Below, one piece after another: positions 10,937-23,176 of a stretch of DNA of 64,000 nucleotides (positions within the stretch are counted from its first letter, which is position 1; every line of letters begins with the position of its first letter). The DNA is taken from NCBI GenBank assembly GCA_008638375.1, contig CM018035.1:20897320-20961319 (forward strand), read 5' to 3'. Made by a program: the position numbers and the translations under genes. The DNA is from Nyssa sinensis (lineage: Eukaryota; Streptophyta; Magnoliopsida; Cornales; Nyssaceae). The notes beneath the pieces were generated by a model. The model ran no database searches. It was not told the DNA's origin and saw only the letters and a list, made by a program, of their open reading frames with translations.

Positions 10937-11943
10937 TGTAAAGATTTGAAAAATTAGGATAAATTTTTCATTTTTACCAGTAGGGCACTATTCATACATT
11001 ATTTACCGGTGTGTTTTAAATTACGTATAAATGAATTTGTTGTTTAAATTATGTATGAATGGTTTAGTTGAGTAAGAAGATGTACTTTGGTAGTTAGTTT
11101 AAGAGTGGTGGATTATGTTGTAAAATTTTAGGTGGAAAATGCTTAGAAAACAAAGAAGATAATGTCAAAATTTTGTGAATTAAAAAGAGTTGTTTGGTGT
11201 ATAAAATGCCCATATATAAATAGGAAGAGTGCCAAAAAGTGAGGGATTAAAAATCTTAAGAAAGTAGGTTAAAATTGGAAAAAATTAACTTGCAGCATTT
11301 TGGGAAAACATTTAGAAAAGGAAGAAAATAGGTTGCACCAATACTATAGTTACAAGAACAACAGACCAGCTAACAGCAGCCAACCCTTGCGCCCCCGCCT
11401 GTGTCAGCCTGGCAGTCCCCTCCTCCCGTGTGCCTACGCGCCCATTGTATGCCCACCGCGTGCCTGCGGGCCCAACCCCCTTGCACCTGCTTGCCACTAG
11501 CCCTTGGCCACTTGCCTTGGGCTATGTTTGGCCAACCCCTAGGCCATGTTGGCCAATCACCTTGGGCCATATTTGGCCACCCTTTTGGGCCTACGTTTGA
11601 CTACCTTTATGGGCCATGTTTGGCCACCCTTTGGGACTATGTTTGGTTACTACTTAGGAAAATATTTGACCTTTACTTAGGCCATATTGGGCCACCAACC
11701 TTGACCATGTTTTGTCATCATTTTAGGTTATTCTAAGCAACCACTTGGACCATGCTTAGTCACCACCTTGAAGTTGGGTTATGAAAGCACGTAGGCTATG
11801 TTTAGCCTACACTTTAAGCCATTATAAGATATGATCTTGAAGATTAACAGGTAAAAGTCAATTAAAAATAATATATTAATTTAATTCTTTTATTTTATTA
11901 TTCTCATTCATGCTTCGGGTTTATGAAAATTCGGATCGTGACA
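10937..11943 (+). repeat. 5' LTR of the chromovirus, internally deleted
   Basis: It starts TGTAAAGATTTG and ends CGTGACA. Bases 10937-11008 match the first 70 bases of the 3' LTR, then the sequence jumps to what lies at about 18766 in the 3' LTR, so about 1.7 kb is absent. Because the missing part also has homologous sequence in the related solo LTR at 52075-55104, a deletion here is more likely than an insertion in the 3' LTR. The downstream part holds a GC-rich patch (11385-11510) and a diverged tandem array of GGCCATGTTTGGCCACC-like units (11515-11760). Confidence 0.88.
11213..11222 (+). promoter_or_regulatory. TATA box of the 5' LTR
   Basis: TATATAAATA in the context CCCATATATAAATAGGAAG, repeated in the 3' LTR at 18970-18980. 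It would define the U3/R boundary of the element and survived the 5' LTR deletion. Confidence 0.6.
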
Positions 11944-11946
11944 ACT

Positions 11947-11958
11947 TGGTATCAGAGC
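11947..11958 (+). promoter_or_regulatory. Primer-binding site (initiator Met-tRNA type)
   Basis: TGGTATCAGAGC lies three bases after the end of the 5' LTR. This is the standard plant retrotransposon PBS complementary to the 3' end of initiator methionine tRNA. Confidence 0.93.
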
Positions 11959-12177
11959 CTAAGTTTGAATACTTAGGGACCATGAGGTGTTGTTGAACAC
12001 AATGGGACCACGACACATGATTTGAAATTTTGGTAAGCATTGTGTAATGTGTAAGAACTTGTTAAGTGTATGTTATGATATATTATACTTGTTGTTTGTG
12101 AAGTGTTTAATTATTGACAAGAACATGCTTGATATTCTTTTAATACCTATGTTTAATGGGGTATTAATTTTTTTTTC

Positions 12178-13402
12178 TTGGACTGTAGACTCATGCCATC
12201 GAGGAAAGCTCCTCTGAGATATGTACCACCTAGGCGCGGTAGGCCTAGAGCCGCTGTACCACCTAGGCATGGTAGGCCCAGAGTTATTGCTCCTGTATAC
12301 AGCACAACAGAGGAGGCCATTGCTTCTACACCTGCCCCGACAAAGGAGGTGGAGCAGACTATTAGCGCCAGGGATATGGCGACGATTATACAAGGAGTGC
12401 TTTCGCACCATTAAGGAGGCTAGGACTGCTGGTGCCGAGACTAGGGATACCTTTGTGATGAAGGTGTTCCAGAGGATGAGACCTCCTACCTTTTCAAGAC
12501 AACCCGACCCTTTAGTAGTTGAGGATTGGCTAAAGCAGATCACGATGATCTTAGACTCACAAGGGATTATTGAGCCACACTTGAGGATTAGGTGTGCCAC
12601 TTTCCAGTTCACCGAGCTAGCTAGCCAGTGGTGGAAAAGAGTTGCTACGAGGATAGACAGATTCAAAAAGGGGTGGGATACATTTATGGCATGTTTAATG
12701 ACCACTACTTTCTTGATACAACACGAATTGGGTATATAGATGAGTTCATGGAACTCCTTCAGCTAGACATGACAACGACTCAGTATGAGTCTCGTTTTAC
12801 AACATTGGGGAGGTTTGCCCCACATATTACTGAGATTGAATGGCTGAAAGCTTTCCACTTTGTTAGCGAGTTAAAGACCTCTATTAGGGACAGATTGACT
12901 GGTCATATTATTGATACTTAAGATGAGGAAATGACTAGGGCCATCAGGGTAGAGAAGGAATTGGCTGAACTTAAGGGGATTAGAGAGTCTTGGACACAGA
13001 GTAGGGTAGTTCCAACACAGACTTCTACACCTACCCCGGCTTACATTGGTAGGGGACCATCGAAGAGGTACTGGACTAGTACTTCTTCTGTACAGATATC
13101 GCAAAGACCTATCCAGTTTTTAGCCCTCCGGCCTACTATGTTTATTGCTTCCCAATGGGGAATGTCGCAGAAGCCCTTTACTTGTTATCAATATGGACAG
13201 CCTAGCTACAGAATGGCCAATTGCCCCTAGAGAGACCCCAGTTTGGGACAGGGAGCTGGATCTAGCCAGGGATCATTTCCACCTCTAGTACAGAGTCAAG
13301 GGTGGAGAGCTCCTCTATTTTGCTTTATTTGCCATCAAATGGGCCATACGAGGGCCAATTGTCCTCAAGGGCAGACTTCTTAGGGCTCGCAGAGACAATA
13401 GT
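12178..13402 (+). pseudogene. gag: Chromovirus gag (capsid and nucleocapsid), broken
   Basis: The ATG at 12178 (or 12194, MPSRKAPLRY) opens a basic Pro/Arg-rich N-terminus. After a frameshift near 12410 the retrotransposon gag core follows: MRPPTFSRQPDPLVVEDWL, then FTELASQWWKRV, then after another shift RIGYIDEFMELLQLDMTTTQYES and FAPHITEIEWLKAFHFV. TAA at 12919 and TAG at 13228 interrupt it. Two zinc knuckles follow: the first (13183-13224) is damaged (CYQYGQPSYRMANC, second Cys and His lost), the second (13321-13362) is intact CX2CX4HX4C (CFICHQMGHTRANC). Gag would form the virus-like particle in the cytoplasm; this copy is unusable. Confidence 0.9.
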
Positions 13403-13559
13403 ATTATCAGCCCATTCAGTTGACTTTGCCTCAGCCATAGTTAGGCTATAGACCTCCAGCACCACAGTTTCAGTTGCACCTTCCACACAAAGTATTAGAT
13501 CTCCTAGACAGAGGGGTGGAGGTCAATAGGGACTGAAAGGAGGTGGTAAACAGGGTCAG

Positions 13560-16500
13560 ACCACACAAGGTCGAGCTTATGCAGTGGTCACACATGAGGC
13601 GTGTACTTCCGGACCTTCTATGGTTCGAGGTATATTCCTTGCATTTAGTTCATAGGCCGATGTACTTATTGATTCTAATGCATCGCATTTATTCATGTCT
13701 ACTATGTTTGCCATGACATTGGGGTTAGAAATAGACCAGCTAGATCCACCATTGTATGTTGACACACCAGTTGGGGGTAGTGTGATACTGACGAGAATCT
13801 GTAGACATTGTTCGATAGAGATTGCTAATCGAATATTTTTCCTTTGACTTTATTCTACTTGATATGTCTAGTTTTGATATTATATTGGGGATGGATTGGT
13901 TGTTTACTTTTCGGGCGAGTATAGATTGTTATAGGGGGAGAGTGACAGTGTGTACTATTGAGGAAGATAGCTTTTATTTCATGGGAGATTGTGGAGATTT
14001 CCTAGTGCCACCTTTGTATGACTCGAGGTGTTGGGGAGGTCATAGCTACTTGTTGGCTAGTTTGATAGTAGATGGAAATGGGACTACAGAGAGTGTATTA
14101 CCAACAGTAGTGGATGAGTTCCTAGATGTCTTTCTGGATGACTTGACTAGTCTACCGCCGAGACGAGAGATAAAGTTCACGATAGAGCTTATCCCAGACA
14201 TTATGCCTATTTCCATTCCACCTTACCATATGGCTTCAGCTGAGTTAAGGGAGCCTAAGGAGCAGTTGACTGATTTGCAGGGTAAGGGTTTTATTCATCT
14301 TAGTACTTCACCGTGCGGTGCTTCGGTATTATTTACGAAGAAAAAAAATGGGACATTACGTTTTTGTGTGGATTATAAGAGACTGAACTAGGTCACTATC
14401 AAGAATAAGTACCCGTTATCGATGATAGATGACTTGTTTGATCAGCTTTCGGGTTCGAGATGTTTCTCGAAGATCGATCTTTGATCGAGGTATCATCAGT
14501 TAAGAATTCGAGAGGAGGACATGGCAAAGACAGATTTTCACACTCGTTATGGCCATTATGAGTTTGTAGTTATGCCATTCGGTATGATGAATGCCCCGAT
14601 GACATTCATGGACTTGATGCATCACATCTTTAATCCTTATTTAGATCAGTTTACCGTGGCCTTTGTTGATGACATTCTGATCTACTCACCTTCAGAGGAG
14701 GAGCTTACTTTTCACTTACGGACTGTATTACAGATTTTGAGGGAGTATCGTTTATTTGCTAAGTTCGCAAAGTGTGAGTTTTGGCTTCAAAAGGTACAGT
14801 TTCTAGGCCATGTTGTATCAGATGGCGGGGTGTCCGTGGATCCTTCTAAGATTAACTCTGTTATGAGTTGGGAGAGGTTAAAGAATGTGTTTGAGATCCA
14901 GAGTTTCTTAGGATTGGCCGGATACTACCGTCGATTTGTAGAGAGATTTTTTCATCTTGCCGCGCTGATGACTCGTCTAACATGTAAGGGCATTAGATTC
15001 GAGTAGAGTGATAATTGTGGGCAGTTATTTCAAGAGCTAAAGAGGAGACTGACTTCAGCACCTGTTCTGATCATAACTGAGGGAGGTATATGTTGTGTAG
15101 TCTATTGCGATGCGTCGCGAGAGAGACTAGGTTGTGTATTGATGCAGAAGGGTAGGGTGGTAGCTTATGGTTCTCGTCAGTTGAAAAATCATGAGCATAA
15201 CTATCCTACACATGATTTGGAATTAGCGACACTACTTATATGGGGAGAGGTTCGAGGTGTTCTCAGATCATAAGAGCCTTAGACACATTTTCACGCAGAA
15301 GGACTTAAACCTTCAACAAAGGAGATGGATGGAGTATATGAAAGACGATGACTTTGATCTTCAGTACCATCCTGGGAAGGCCAATGTTGTAGCAGATGCA
15401 CTTAGTAGGAGACCAAGGAGCACTATTGCTAGCATTGCTATTAGAGAGTGGGAGATGATGAGAGATCTTAGTGAGTTCGAGTTGGACTTTGTCGAGTCTG
15501 AGGGACACGCCACACTATTCAGTTTGTGTGCATAGCCTACGCTGTTGAGCAACGTTATTGAGGCACAATTGCAAGACACAGTGGCAGAGCAAATTCGAGC
15601 ACGAGTTGCTAGTACCGAGGGCTTTGAGGGATCGACAATTTATTTTGACCTTAGCCTAAGGTATATGGGTAGGGTCTTTGTTCCATAGACTCTTAGGGCT
15701 GATGTTCTTCGAGATTTCCATCATTCACGTCTAGTAGTGCACTTAGGGGGCACTAAGATGTACCATGATTTACGCTGCCAATATTGGTGGACGGGGATGA
15801 AGGGAGATGTTGTATAGTTTGTATCGAGATGTCTCAAGTGCCAGCAGGTTAAGGCTGAGCACCAAAGACCTGAGGGTTTATTACAACTATTGCTAGTGGC
15901 CGACTGGAAGTGAGAGTTTATTACTATGGATTTTGTGATGGTTCTTTCGAGGTCACCGAGAGGTCACGATGCAGTTTGGGTTATTGTTGACAGGCTGACA
16001 AAGTCCGCACATTTCTTACCGATTAGAGTGACTGATTTAGTAAATTTTCTCAGTAGGTTGTATATCCGAGAGATAGTACAACTACATGGGATTCCTATTT
16101 CCATTGTTTCAGACCAAGATCCACGTTTCACTGCACTGTTTTGGCAGAGTCTTCAGACAGCCTTGGGGACTCAACTACTGTTTAGTACTGTTTTCCATCC
16201 TCAGACTAACGGTCAGTCAGAGCGTAATATCCAGATACTTGAGAATATGCTTAGGGCGTGTGTTATGGATTTCAAGGGTACTTGGGAGGATCATCTTGCT
16301 CTAGTAGAGTTTACCTACAACAACAACTATCGGTCTAGTATCGAGATGGCACCTTTCGAGGCATAGTATGGCAGGCCGTGTCATTCACCAAAATGTCAGA
16401 CCGAAGTAAGAGAAACGGCTATTTTGGGCCCTAACATAGTCCATGAGACCACGGTGAAGATACAGATGATTGGGCAACGTCTGTTGACAACACAAAGCTT

Positions 16501-16960
16501 CCAAAAGAGTTATGTAGACAGGAGCTGACGACCTTTGTCATTTGATGTTGGGGGAGATATATTATAGCCCCACGATAGGGATTGAGGAGATTCGGGCACA
16601 GCGGGAAACTATTACCAAGGTTTATAGGGCCATTTGAGATCCTTAAGAGGGTTGGTGAAGTGGCCTATCGGTTGGCGCTACCGTCACAGTTATCTAGGGT
16701 TCATGATATCTTTCATGTATCGATGTTGAGGAAGTATGAGCCTGACCTTTCACATGTACTCGATTGGGTTGATCTTGAAGTGGAGGGTGATGTTTCTTAT
16801 GATGAGAGGCCTGTAGAGATATTGGACTCAAGGGACCAGGTTTTGTGGAGAAAGAACATTCCTTTGGAGCCATCACGGGGTCGATAAGGCCACTTGGGAA
16901 CCCAAGGCTGAAGTCCGTGCTAGGTATCCAAAGTTGTTTGTGCATAGAGGTACATTTCTA
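13560..16960 (+). pseudogene. pol: Chromovirus pol: protease, RT, RNase H, integrase, chromodomain
   Basis: Protease: VLIDSNASHLF (the usual DSGA is altered) near 13660 and ILGMDWL near 13885. RT: LRFCVDYKRLN to 14388, KIDL near 14475, [14 protein letters not shown], and active site FVDD at about 14662-14673. RNase [18 protein letters not shown] (about 15100) and [15 protein letters not shown] (about 15370). Integrase: HHCC zinc finger around 15720-15850, then a DDE core with VIVDRLTKSAHF, SDQDPRF and HPQTNGQSERNIQ (15960-16230). The chromodomain end lies at 16780-16950 ([13 protein letters not shown], then in another frame [20 protein letters not shown]). Stops include TAG 14389, TGA 14482 and TAG 15004, where CAG, CGA and TGG are expected. 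The chromodomain would target integration to heterochromatin in this family. Confidence 0.93.
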
Positions 16961-16983
16961 AATTTTGAAATGAAATTTATATA

Positions 16984-16995
16984 AGGGGGAAAGAA
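16984..16995 (+). promoter_or_regulatory. Polypurine tract of the chromovirus
   Basis: AGGGGGAAAGAA ends immediately before the 3' LTR and would prime plus-strand DNA. Confidence 0.85.
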
Positions 16996-18724
16996 TTTAA
17001 AGATTTGAAAAATTAGGGTAAATTTTTTATTTTTGCCAGTATGGCACTATTCATACATTATTTGCCGATAGGGCACTGCACGTGCATCATTTAAACATAA
17101 TCCATGTTTAGAAGCATAATTTGAGTATGCCATAGAAGGAAAATATTCTTATAATGTTAAATTACACCTCTTATAATAATTTTAGTAAAATCAAAGATAG
17201 TTTGAAAAACGGACCCAAAAAGGCATCCCGGGTGGCCTGGGTGGACCCGGTCGCACCTGCCAACAAGAAAAATAAATTTCTTAGAAAAATATCATTTTAA
17301 ATTATTTTAAGAACTTTGGTTAAAGTAGAATATCGAATTGAGGCGTTTCGAGACGGGTTCTAGTGTAACGGGATCCCGCGGCTCATTGAGGGCAAAAGGG
17401 TATTTTCACCCCTTGACCCCTTTAGTATAAATATGATCCTTGAGAGTTAAATTTCTCAAAATTTTTTTGAGAAAATACTGCAACTCATTCTTGGAGAGAA
17501 ACGATGAAGAGAACCTAGGTTTTCCAATTTTTTACTTTCCAAAACTCATCTATAGCCTTGGAATCTCTTAATGCTTCCTTCTAGGAAGTTGTTCCCCACC
17601 ACAATGGCTACGATACTACCAATTGGTTCAGTGTTGAAGTGAACACAACTCCCTAGGGTTGAGAAAAACGCTTTTAGGTATGATATTTTGCTCAGTAAAG
17701 AATAGAGTTAAGTTTAGTAGTGTTTTTATAAGTTCATTATATGACCTACATGCTTACTTGTTGTTAGAAAAATACCTATCATAAAGTTACTTTGAAAACC
17801 TAGGGTTGGTACCTTATGCACTTATGTATTCTTTAGGAATTTGGCAAAGTGATGAACATGTAACATGAATATATGTATAATTCATTGCATTTTAGCTTAT
17901 ATTTATGTAAACAAAGTCTTGTAGTTCGAAAGTTATGGTTTGCTCAATGTATTAGTATTTTGTGTACTTGTGTAATCTTTGAGAATTTGGTAAGGTTGTG
18001 AATAAGTGACGTGATTATATGTATAATTGATTGGATTATATGTTATGTTCATGTAGACAAATTTTTGTGGTTTAAAAGTTTTAGTTTGCTTCATTTATGA
18101 TGCATTATTTAAGGCACACTCCATGAGTATGATAAATGCCTCATTGAAATTGCATAGAAAAATTAAGGCATCTTGGCATACTTGAATCTTTGGAAACATG
18201 GCGTGTGTTGAGTATTTTGGTGCTATGCATTATGAGGATGTAGATCCTGTGGTGAAAAACCCAAAATTTGGCCAATGACAGTACTCGTGTGCTGACGGGG
18301 GCGGACCGTGAAGCGAGGCATGGGTTGGGCATGGAGTTGCATGTGTGTGTCATGCATATTTTCATTGCATTGTATTAATGAATTGGAAGGTTTATAGCTT
18401 ATAAATGTTCACTTTGCACATGTCATGCCTTACCTTTATTTTTTATATTTGCATTATGTCATACAAGCCGTCGTGCTTACCCTATATAGGATTACATAAT
18501 ACAGATAAGACTCCCGGTATATGAGACTTGATGAAGTCTTGAAGCATGGAGGGGGAAGTGGACCTTGAAGAACATTTGGCCCTTGGGACATATTTTTTAG
18601 GTTGAATGAAGGCATAACCCTTAGGACATATGTATTAACTTGTAAAAATTTTATATAGCATTGAAACAATGGGCAAGACCCTAAATTTGTAGTGAGCATG
18701 GAGCTCATAACACTTAAGTTTCAA

Positions 18725-18760
<36 letters not shown>

Positions 18761-19658
18761 TGGATGTATGTTTTAAATTATGTATGAATGGCTTTGTTGT
18801 TTAAATTATGTATGAATGGTTTAGTTGAGTAAGAGGATGTAGTTTGGTAGTTAGTTTAAGAGTGGTGGATTCTGTTGTGAAATATTAGGTGAAAAATGCT
18901 TAGAAAATAAAGGAAACCATGTCAAAACTTTACAAAATTAAAAAGAATTGTTGGGTGTGTAAAATGCCCATATATAAATAGGAAGAATGCCAAAAAGTGG
19001 AGGTTAAAAACCTTGAAGAATTAGGTTAAAAATTAGAAAAAATTAGCTTGCAGCACTTTGGGAAAAAATTCAGAAAAGGAAGAAAATAGGTTGCAGCAAT
19101 TACGTTATAGCTACAGGAATAGCAGACCAGCCAGCCCGCGCGCGCACCTGCTTTTCCCCTCCGCGCACGCGTCTGTGCATCCACTGCGCGCCCACCACAC
19201 GCTTGCGCCCTTGTGCGCCCAGCCCCCTTGCCACCAGCCCTTGACCACTTGCCTTTGGCCATGTTGGCCAATCACCTTGGGCCATGTTTGGCCAATCCCT
19301 AGGCCATGTTTGGCCACCTTTATGGGCCATGTTTGGCCACCCTTTGAGACCATGTTCGGTTACTACTTAGGAAAATATTTGACCTTTACTTAGGCCATAT
19401 TGGGCCACCAACCTTGACCATGATTTTGTTATCATTTTAGGCTAGTCTAAGCAACCACTTGGACCGTGCTTGGTCACCACCTTGAAGTTGGGTTATAAAA
19501 GCACCTAGGCTATGTTTAGCCTACACTTTAAGCCATTATAAGACATGATCTTAGATATTTACAGGTAAAAGCCAATTAAAAATGAATATATTAATTTAAT
19601 TGTTTTATTTTATTATTCTTATTCACGCCTCGGGTTTATGAAAATCTGGGCCATGACA
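16996..19658 (+). repeat. 3' LTR of the chromovirus (long form)
   Basis: It starts TTTAAAGATTTG (TG mutated) and ends CCATGACA. It contains a segment (about 17066-18766) missing from the 5' LTR and related to the solo LTR at 52075-55104 (shared block around GATCCTGTGGTGAAAAACCC at 18245). It has two TATA candidates, AGTATAAATATG at 17424 and TATATAAATAG at 18970, a (TA)n run at 18728-18758, a GC-rich patch at 19130-19260 and the GGCCATGTTTGGCCACC-like array at 19255-19345. Frames in the GC-rich patch are not genes. Confidence 0.88.
18728..18758. repeat. (TA)n microsatellite in the 3' LTR
   Basis: A pure TA run close to the point where homology with the 5' LTR resumes. Confidence 0.9.
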
Positions 19659-20395
19659 AAATTATAATTTTCTTTTAAAATTTTTAGATGTACTAAGAGG
19701 TTTATTGGAGAGCCAAGAAGAACCACTTCCAAAGAATTAAAATGAATCATAATCTTTTAATCTGCATAAGAATTGAGCATGTGGATTTCTTTTAATAAAT
19801 TCCATCAACTTTCTTTCATAGATGGAAGCTTTCAACATGAGTGAGGAACTAACTAACAAATATGCAGGAGCCATTTTTTTAATTTGCAATTATAACTATA
19901 CTTGAGCTTGCATCAAATCATATCCAATAAGTTAAAGCAACATGACAAGAAAAGCATGGGAGAATGGATCATAAACAACAGAAGAATTATGAAGCCACAA
20001 ATACGAAATCCAAATTTTATTGGGAAGAGGAAAATCATATCAACCCTAGCACGATTGGTACATTATGTTCCAAAGCAAAGATTTCCATTGTAAATATGTA
20101 AGAAAATATCATCCTAGCTTGCATAAGAACCAAATTCAATCTAATTTGAGGTATGCTTCAACCATGATGTCAAAATCTAGTGTGGAGAAATTACCCACAA
20201 AATTCTTTTGTAACAATCAAAGAGCTAATTTTTATCTTAGAGTTGCTTAATAGCATACCTTGACATTCTGTTGCAGTGACTACACAAAGTTGATAATCTC
20301 ATTAAGCATTACTGCTTTCCCAGTAATATTTAACAGAAAATAACAACAAAGCAATCAATATTCAAAACAAAAATAAGATCTAATAATTCGAAGCT

Positions 20396-20530
20396 AGACC
20401 TTCTGAAGTTGCCTTATTGCATCCAGGAACAAGTTCTTGAAGGAATCTAAAGTCCGTATCCCATAATCATTGTCATCAAAAGGGTTAGATTTCAAATCTA
20501 GAGTAATAAGCATGGGTTCAGAAGAAGTTC
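20396..20530 (-). CDS. Unrecognised exon-like stretch
   Basis: On the minus strand about 44 codons without a stop read SSEPMLITLDLKSNPFDD, then YGIRTLDSFKNLFLDA and IRQLQK, ending at AG|GT near 20397, which fits a splice donor. The frame has good amino-acid balance and no repeat content. I do not recognise the family. It may belong with other minus-strand pieces (21538, 25700, 27688), but this is conjecture, as the piece at 21538 ends in a stop upstream of it. Confidence 0.35.
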
Positions 20531-21067
20531 TTCATGCAGATTTGAGGGTTTGCTTGTTATCCAATTCGTTATCAAAATGCTTGAGATATCTTCAACTTAC
20601 TTATGTAACATTGGAGTGTCAAAAATATCATTTTTATTTTCTGGCTCCCATTCTTGATGCTAAGTTTGCACAAATTTTAATAAGTAGTGTAACAATATAA
20701 ATGTGCCTTTAGTGGCCTAATTATAGAGAGCATTTGCTGATTCACTTTGCTAATATCTTATGAGAAAAGAAAAAAATGATCAGTCTAAATTCACCAACTA
20801 TTGACAAATTTATCAAGAGTTAACAACTCACAAAGCATATATAACTGGTACCATTATGAGACTTTAAGCAAAGTATATATCAATTTTAACAAAAAAAGAT
20901 GAAAATGAAACAGAACAATCACATGATATCTCCACTTATAATAATAATAAAAAAAAACTCACAAGATATCCCTACTTTACACATACAAGTTGATAGACAT
21001 CTCACTAACTACCATAATTTGCATTCTGTACTCAAGTTTGGTAATGTATTGACCAAGCTCTTGTAAA

Positions 21068-21156
21068 AATCCTTTAACAAGCCGGAAAGGAAAGCAAAGG
21101 GGCATAAAAAGAAATCCTTTAACAAGCCGGAAAAGAGAGCAAAGGGGCATAAAAAG
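21068..21156. repeat. 45-bp tandem duplication
   Basis: Two adjacent copies of a unit starting AATCCTTTAACAAGCCGGAA, differing at a few bases. Confidence 0.9.
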
Positions 21157-21224
21157 ACTGCATTTAAAAACTAGCAAGTAAATGTAAACCTATAAGTGCT
21201 ATGCTTTTTTATTTTTACTGCTAT

Positions 21225-21266
<42 letters not shown>
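21225..21266. repeat. (TA)n microsatellite
   Basis: TA run with one TACA interruption. Confidence 0.9.
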
Positions 21267-21537
21267 AACACCTCACATTGGCATGATCAAGCATGCATGA
21301 ATACGAGAAGAGATTTGGAAGAGATTTGGCTGCCATGATAGGACATATAATCTAGCACTTACATAAAAAAAATAAAAAAATAAAAAAAAACATTATCATT
21401 GCAGAAATCACAATGCTTCCCACTCGTGTATTTGATGCATAGACAATAAAAGCAAAGAGAATTTGCTTCCAGCACCAAAAACAGATGACCATGGGACTCT
21501 ATACATTGCTAAAATAAACTAATCCAAAGGAGAAAAG

Positions 21538-21676
21538 TCACAAGGAGACAATCTTATCACCATTCTTTCCAAATTTGAAGAGACACTGCCGATCTCCCCC
21601 TGAAAAGGAAAGCGCCAAGATGCATTGGATGATCAAACCATCAATCCTTACGTCCCCTCCTACCTTGAGCAAATCC
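21538..21676 (-). CDS. Unrecognised exon-like stretch with possible internal intron and stop
   Basis: On the minus strand GTTGCAG is followed by GGATTTGCTCAAG and then a donor-like GTAGGA. An acceptor with a strong pyrimidine tract (CTTTCCTTTTCAG) lies about 60 nt on, followed by a frame ending LFKFGKNGDKIVSL and TGA at 21538. Spliced, it reads GFAQGGDRQCLFKFGK; the unspliced stretch is also open. The splice signals are the main support. The family is not recognised. Confidence 0.35.
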
Positions 21677-22540
21677 CTGCAACAACATTTCAAAAATCAA
21701 CAATTTACATACATGAAAACAAATTCCATGATTATTTACCCATAAACAAATTCCATATTAATGGAACATTGATCTCTGAACAGATTCATATCATCTCTCA
21801 CTGTTTATATATAGACACACACACACACATGTGGATGTATATATAGGAATAGAAAACGTATCAAAGAGAGGTTTCTAGCTACCCTCATTTCTCATTCTCT
21901 CTGTAATCTTTCTTTGTAGATGGGTTTCTAGGTCCATTGTAGTTTCTCCATTACTTTTCTTCAGTTAACAAATGTAGACAGCTAAGGTCAAGTTCATTGG
22001 CAAACAAGTTTATAACTCGTAAAGATAGAAAGTTCGTGAATTGTGACATGATATAATCATGATCATGCTATATTCTCATAAGTTTGCTTGCTGGTCCTAA
22101 AATTTTAATTTAATAACCTAATTAGAGGTGCATAAAGTTAGTCTACTTGAGCCAAAACTGTTCCAGGCTTTTGGTATAATAATTAAATTCACATGTCACA
22201 TAAGGAAGTTAGGGTAAAGGTCTGAATCCCATAGTTTATTATTAAAAAGAACTGATTTGATTAAATAAGTTCTTCAAAAATTATTATTTTTAAATTATTT
22301 AAAAATCATTAAAGAAAAAAAAACATGTTAATTAAGTAACAGAAGAAGAAAGCAAGGATGGGGGTAACACCATATTCTATCAGGATAAAGACAATTTGAA
22401 AATATGAAAAAGAACATTATGACTATTGAGAGTGTTCAATCTAAGAACATTATGTACACTTCTGTTCACCCTCTGATTTTAAATTATTTTTTTTGCTAGC
22501 TTCAGACATTTCTTTAGTCCTACCACTCTTATGTTTCTTT

Positions 22541-23176
22541 TGTCATTCTATTGGAAAGTAAATTGGAAGAAAAGAAAAGATCAAGGCAATATAGGTCCTT
22601 ACTCTTGAAGAGGTGGAATTTTTCGATTGTAGGGCCAGCCACCAGACATAATACCGTGAAAAAAATGAATGCAAAGGTAGCTCACCCTATAATGCAGCTT
22701 TCATTTGATATACATGATGACAATCTGTAACAAATATGGAATGAATATGTAATTAAAAAATAAATAAAATTATACAAAACATTTTTTTTTTCAAAAAACA
22801 AGAAGGAAATTGTTTCTTGTTTCCCACCAGTTAAGTTATACATGTAAAGCCATATTCAAAAAATTCCTTCTAGAAGTTAGACAAATACGAAGAAGAATAG
22901 TAGTACCCAACTTATATAAGTGAGGGCAATAGCTCCAAAGAAGTCATGATCATACCCAAAAAACTTCTCAAGGTACCTTCACTGGCACGTCATGTCATTC
23001 TATTGGAAAGTAAGTTGGAAGAACAAAATAGATAAAGGCAATATAGGACCTGGCTTTTGAAGAGGTGGACTTTTTATGGTTGCAGGGTTAGCTATCAGAC
23101 ATAATACCTTGGAAAAAAAATGAACGTAAAGGTCGTCCACACAACAATGCAACTTTCATTTGATATTACAAATGAA
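22541..23176. repeat. Direct duplication of a ~180-bp segment (22541-22718 and 22993-23176)
   Basis: Both copies start TGTCATTCTATTGGAAAGTA and run through GAAGAGGTGGA to CAGACATAATACC and CTTTCATTTGATAT. They differ by scattered substitutions and small indels. The copies are about 450 bp apart in the same orientation, with unrelated sequence between and before them. Confidence 0.85.

Larger units (their letters stand above)
10937..19658 (+). mobile_element. Ty3/gypsy chromovirus (Tekay/Del-like), full-length but decayed
   Basis: Both LTRs are present (10937-11943 and 16996-19658) with TG...CA ends, a PBS at 11947, a PPT at 16984-16995, and gag and pol between them in the order PR, RT, RNase H, integrase, chromodomain. 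The flanking 5-mers AAATC (10932-10936) and AAATT (19659-19663) are a target-site duplication with one mismatch. The C-terminal chromodomain and integrase order place it among chromoviruses; the long LTR and TGGTATCAGAGC PBS fit the Tekay/Del branch. Multiple stops in gag and pol make it non-autonomous. It appears to have landed in Helitron sequence. Confidence 0.92.

Noticed and set aside
11300..11740. Frames of up to 111 codons, Pro/Cys-rich
   Set aside because: They lie in the GC-rich patch and GGCCATG array of the LTR and recur at 19026-19393; low complexity, no known domain.
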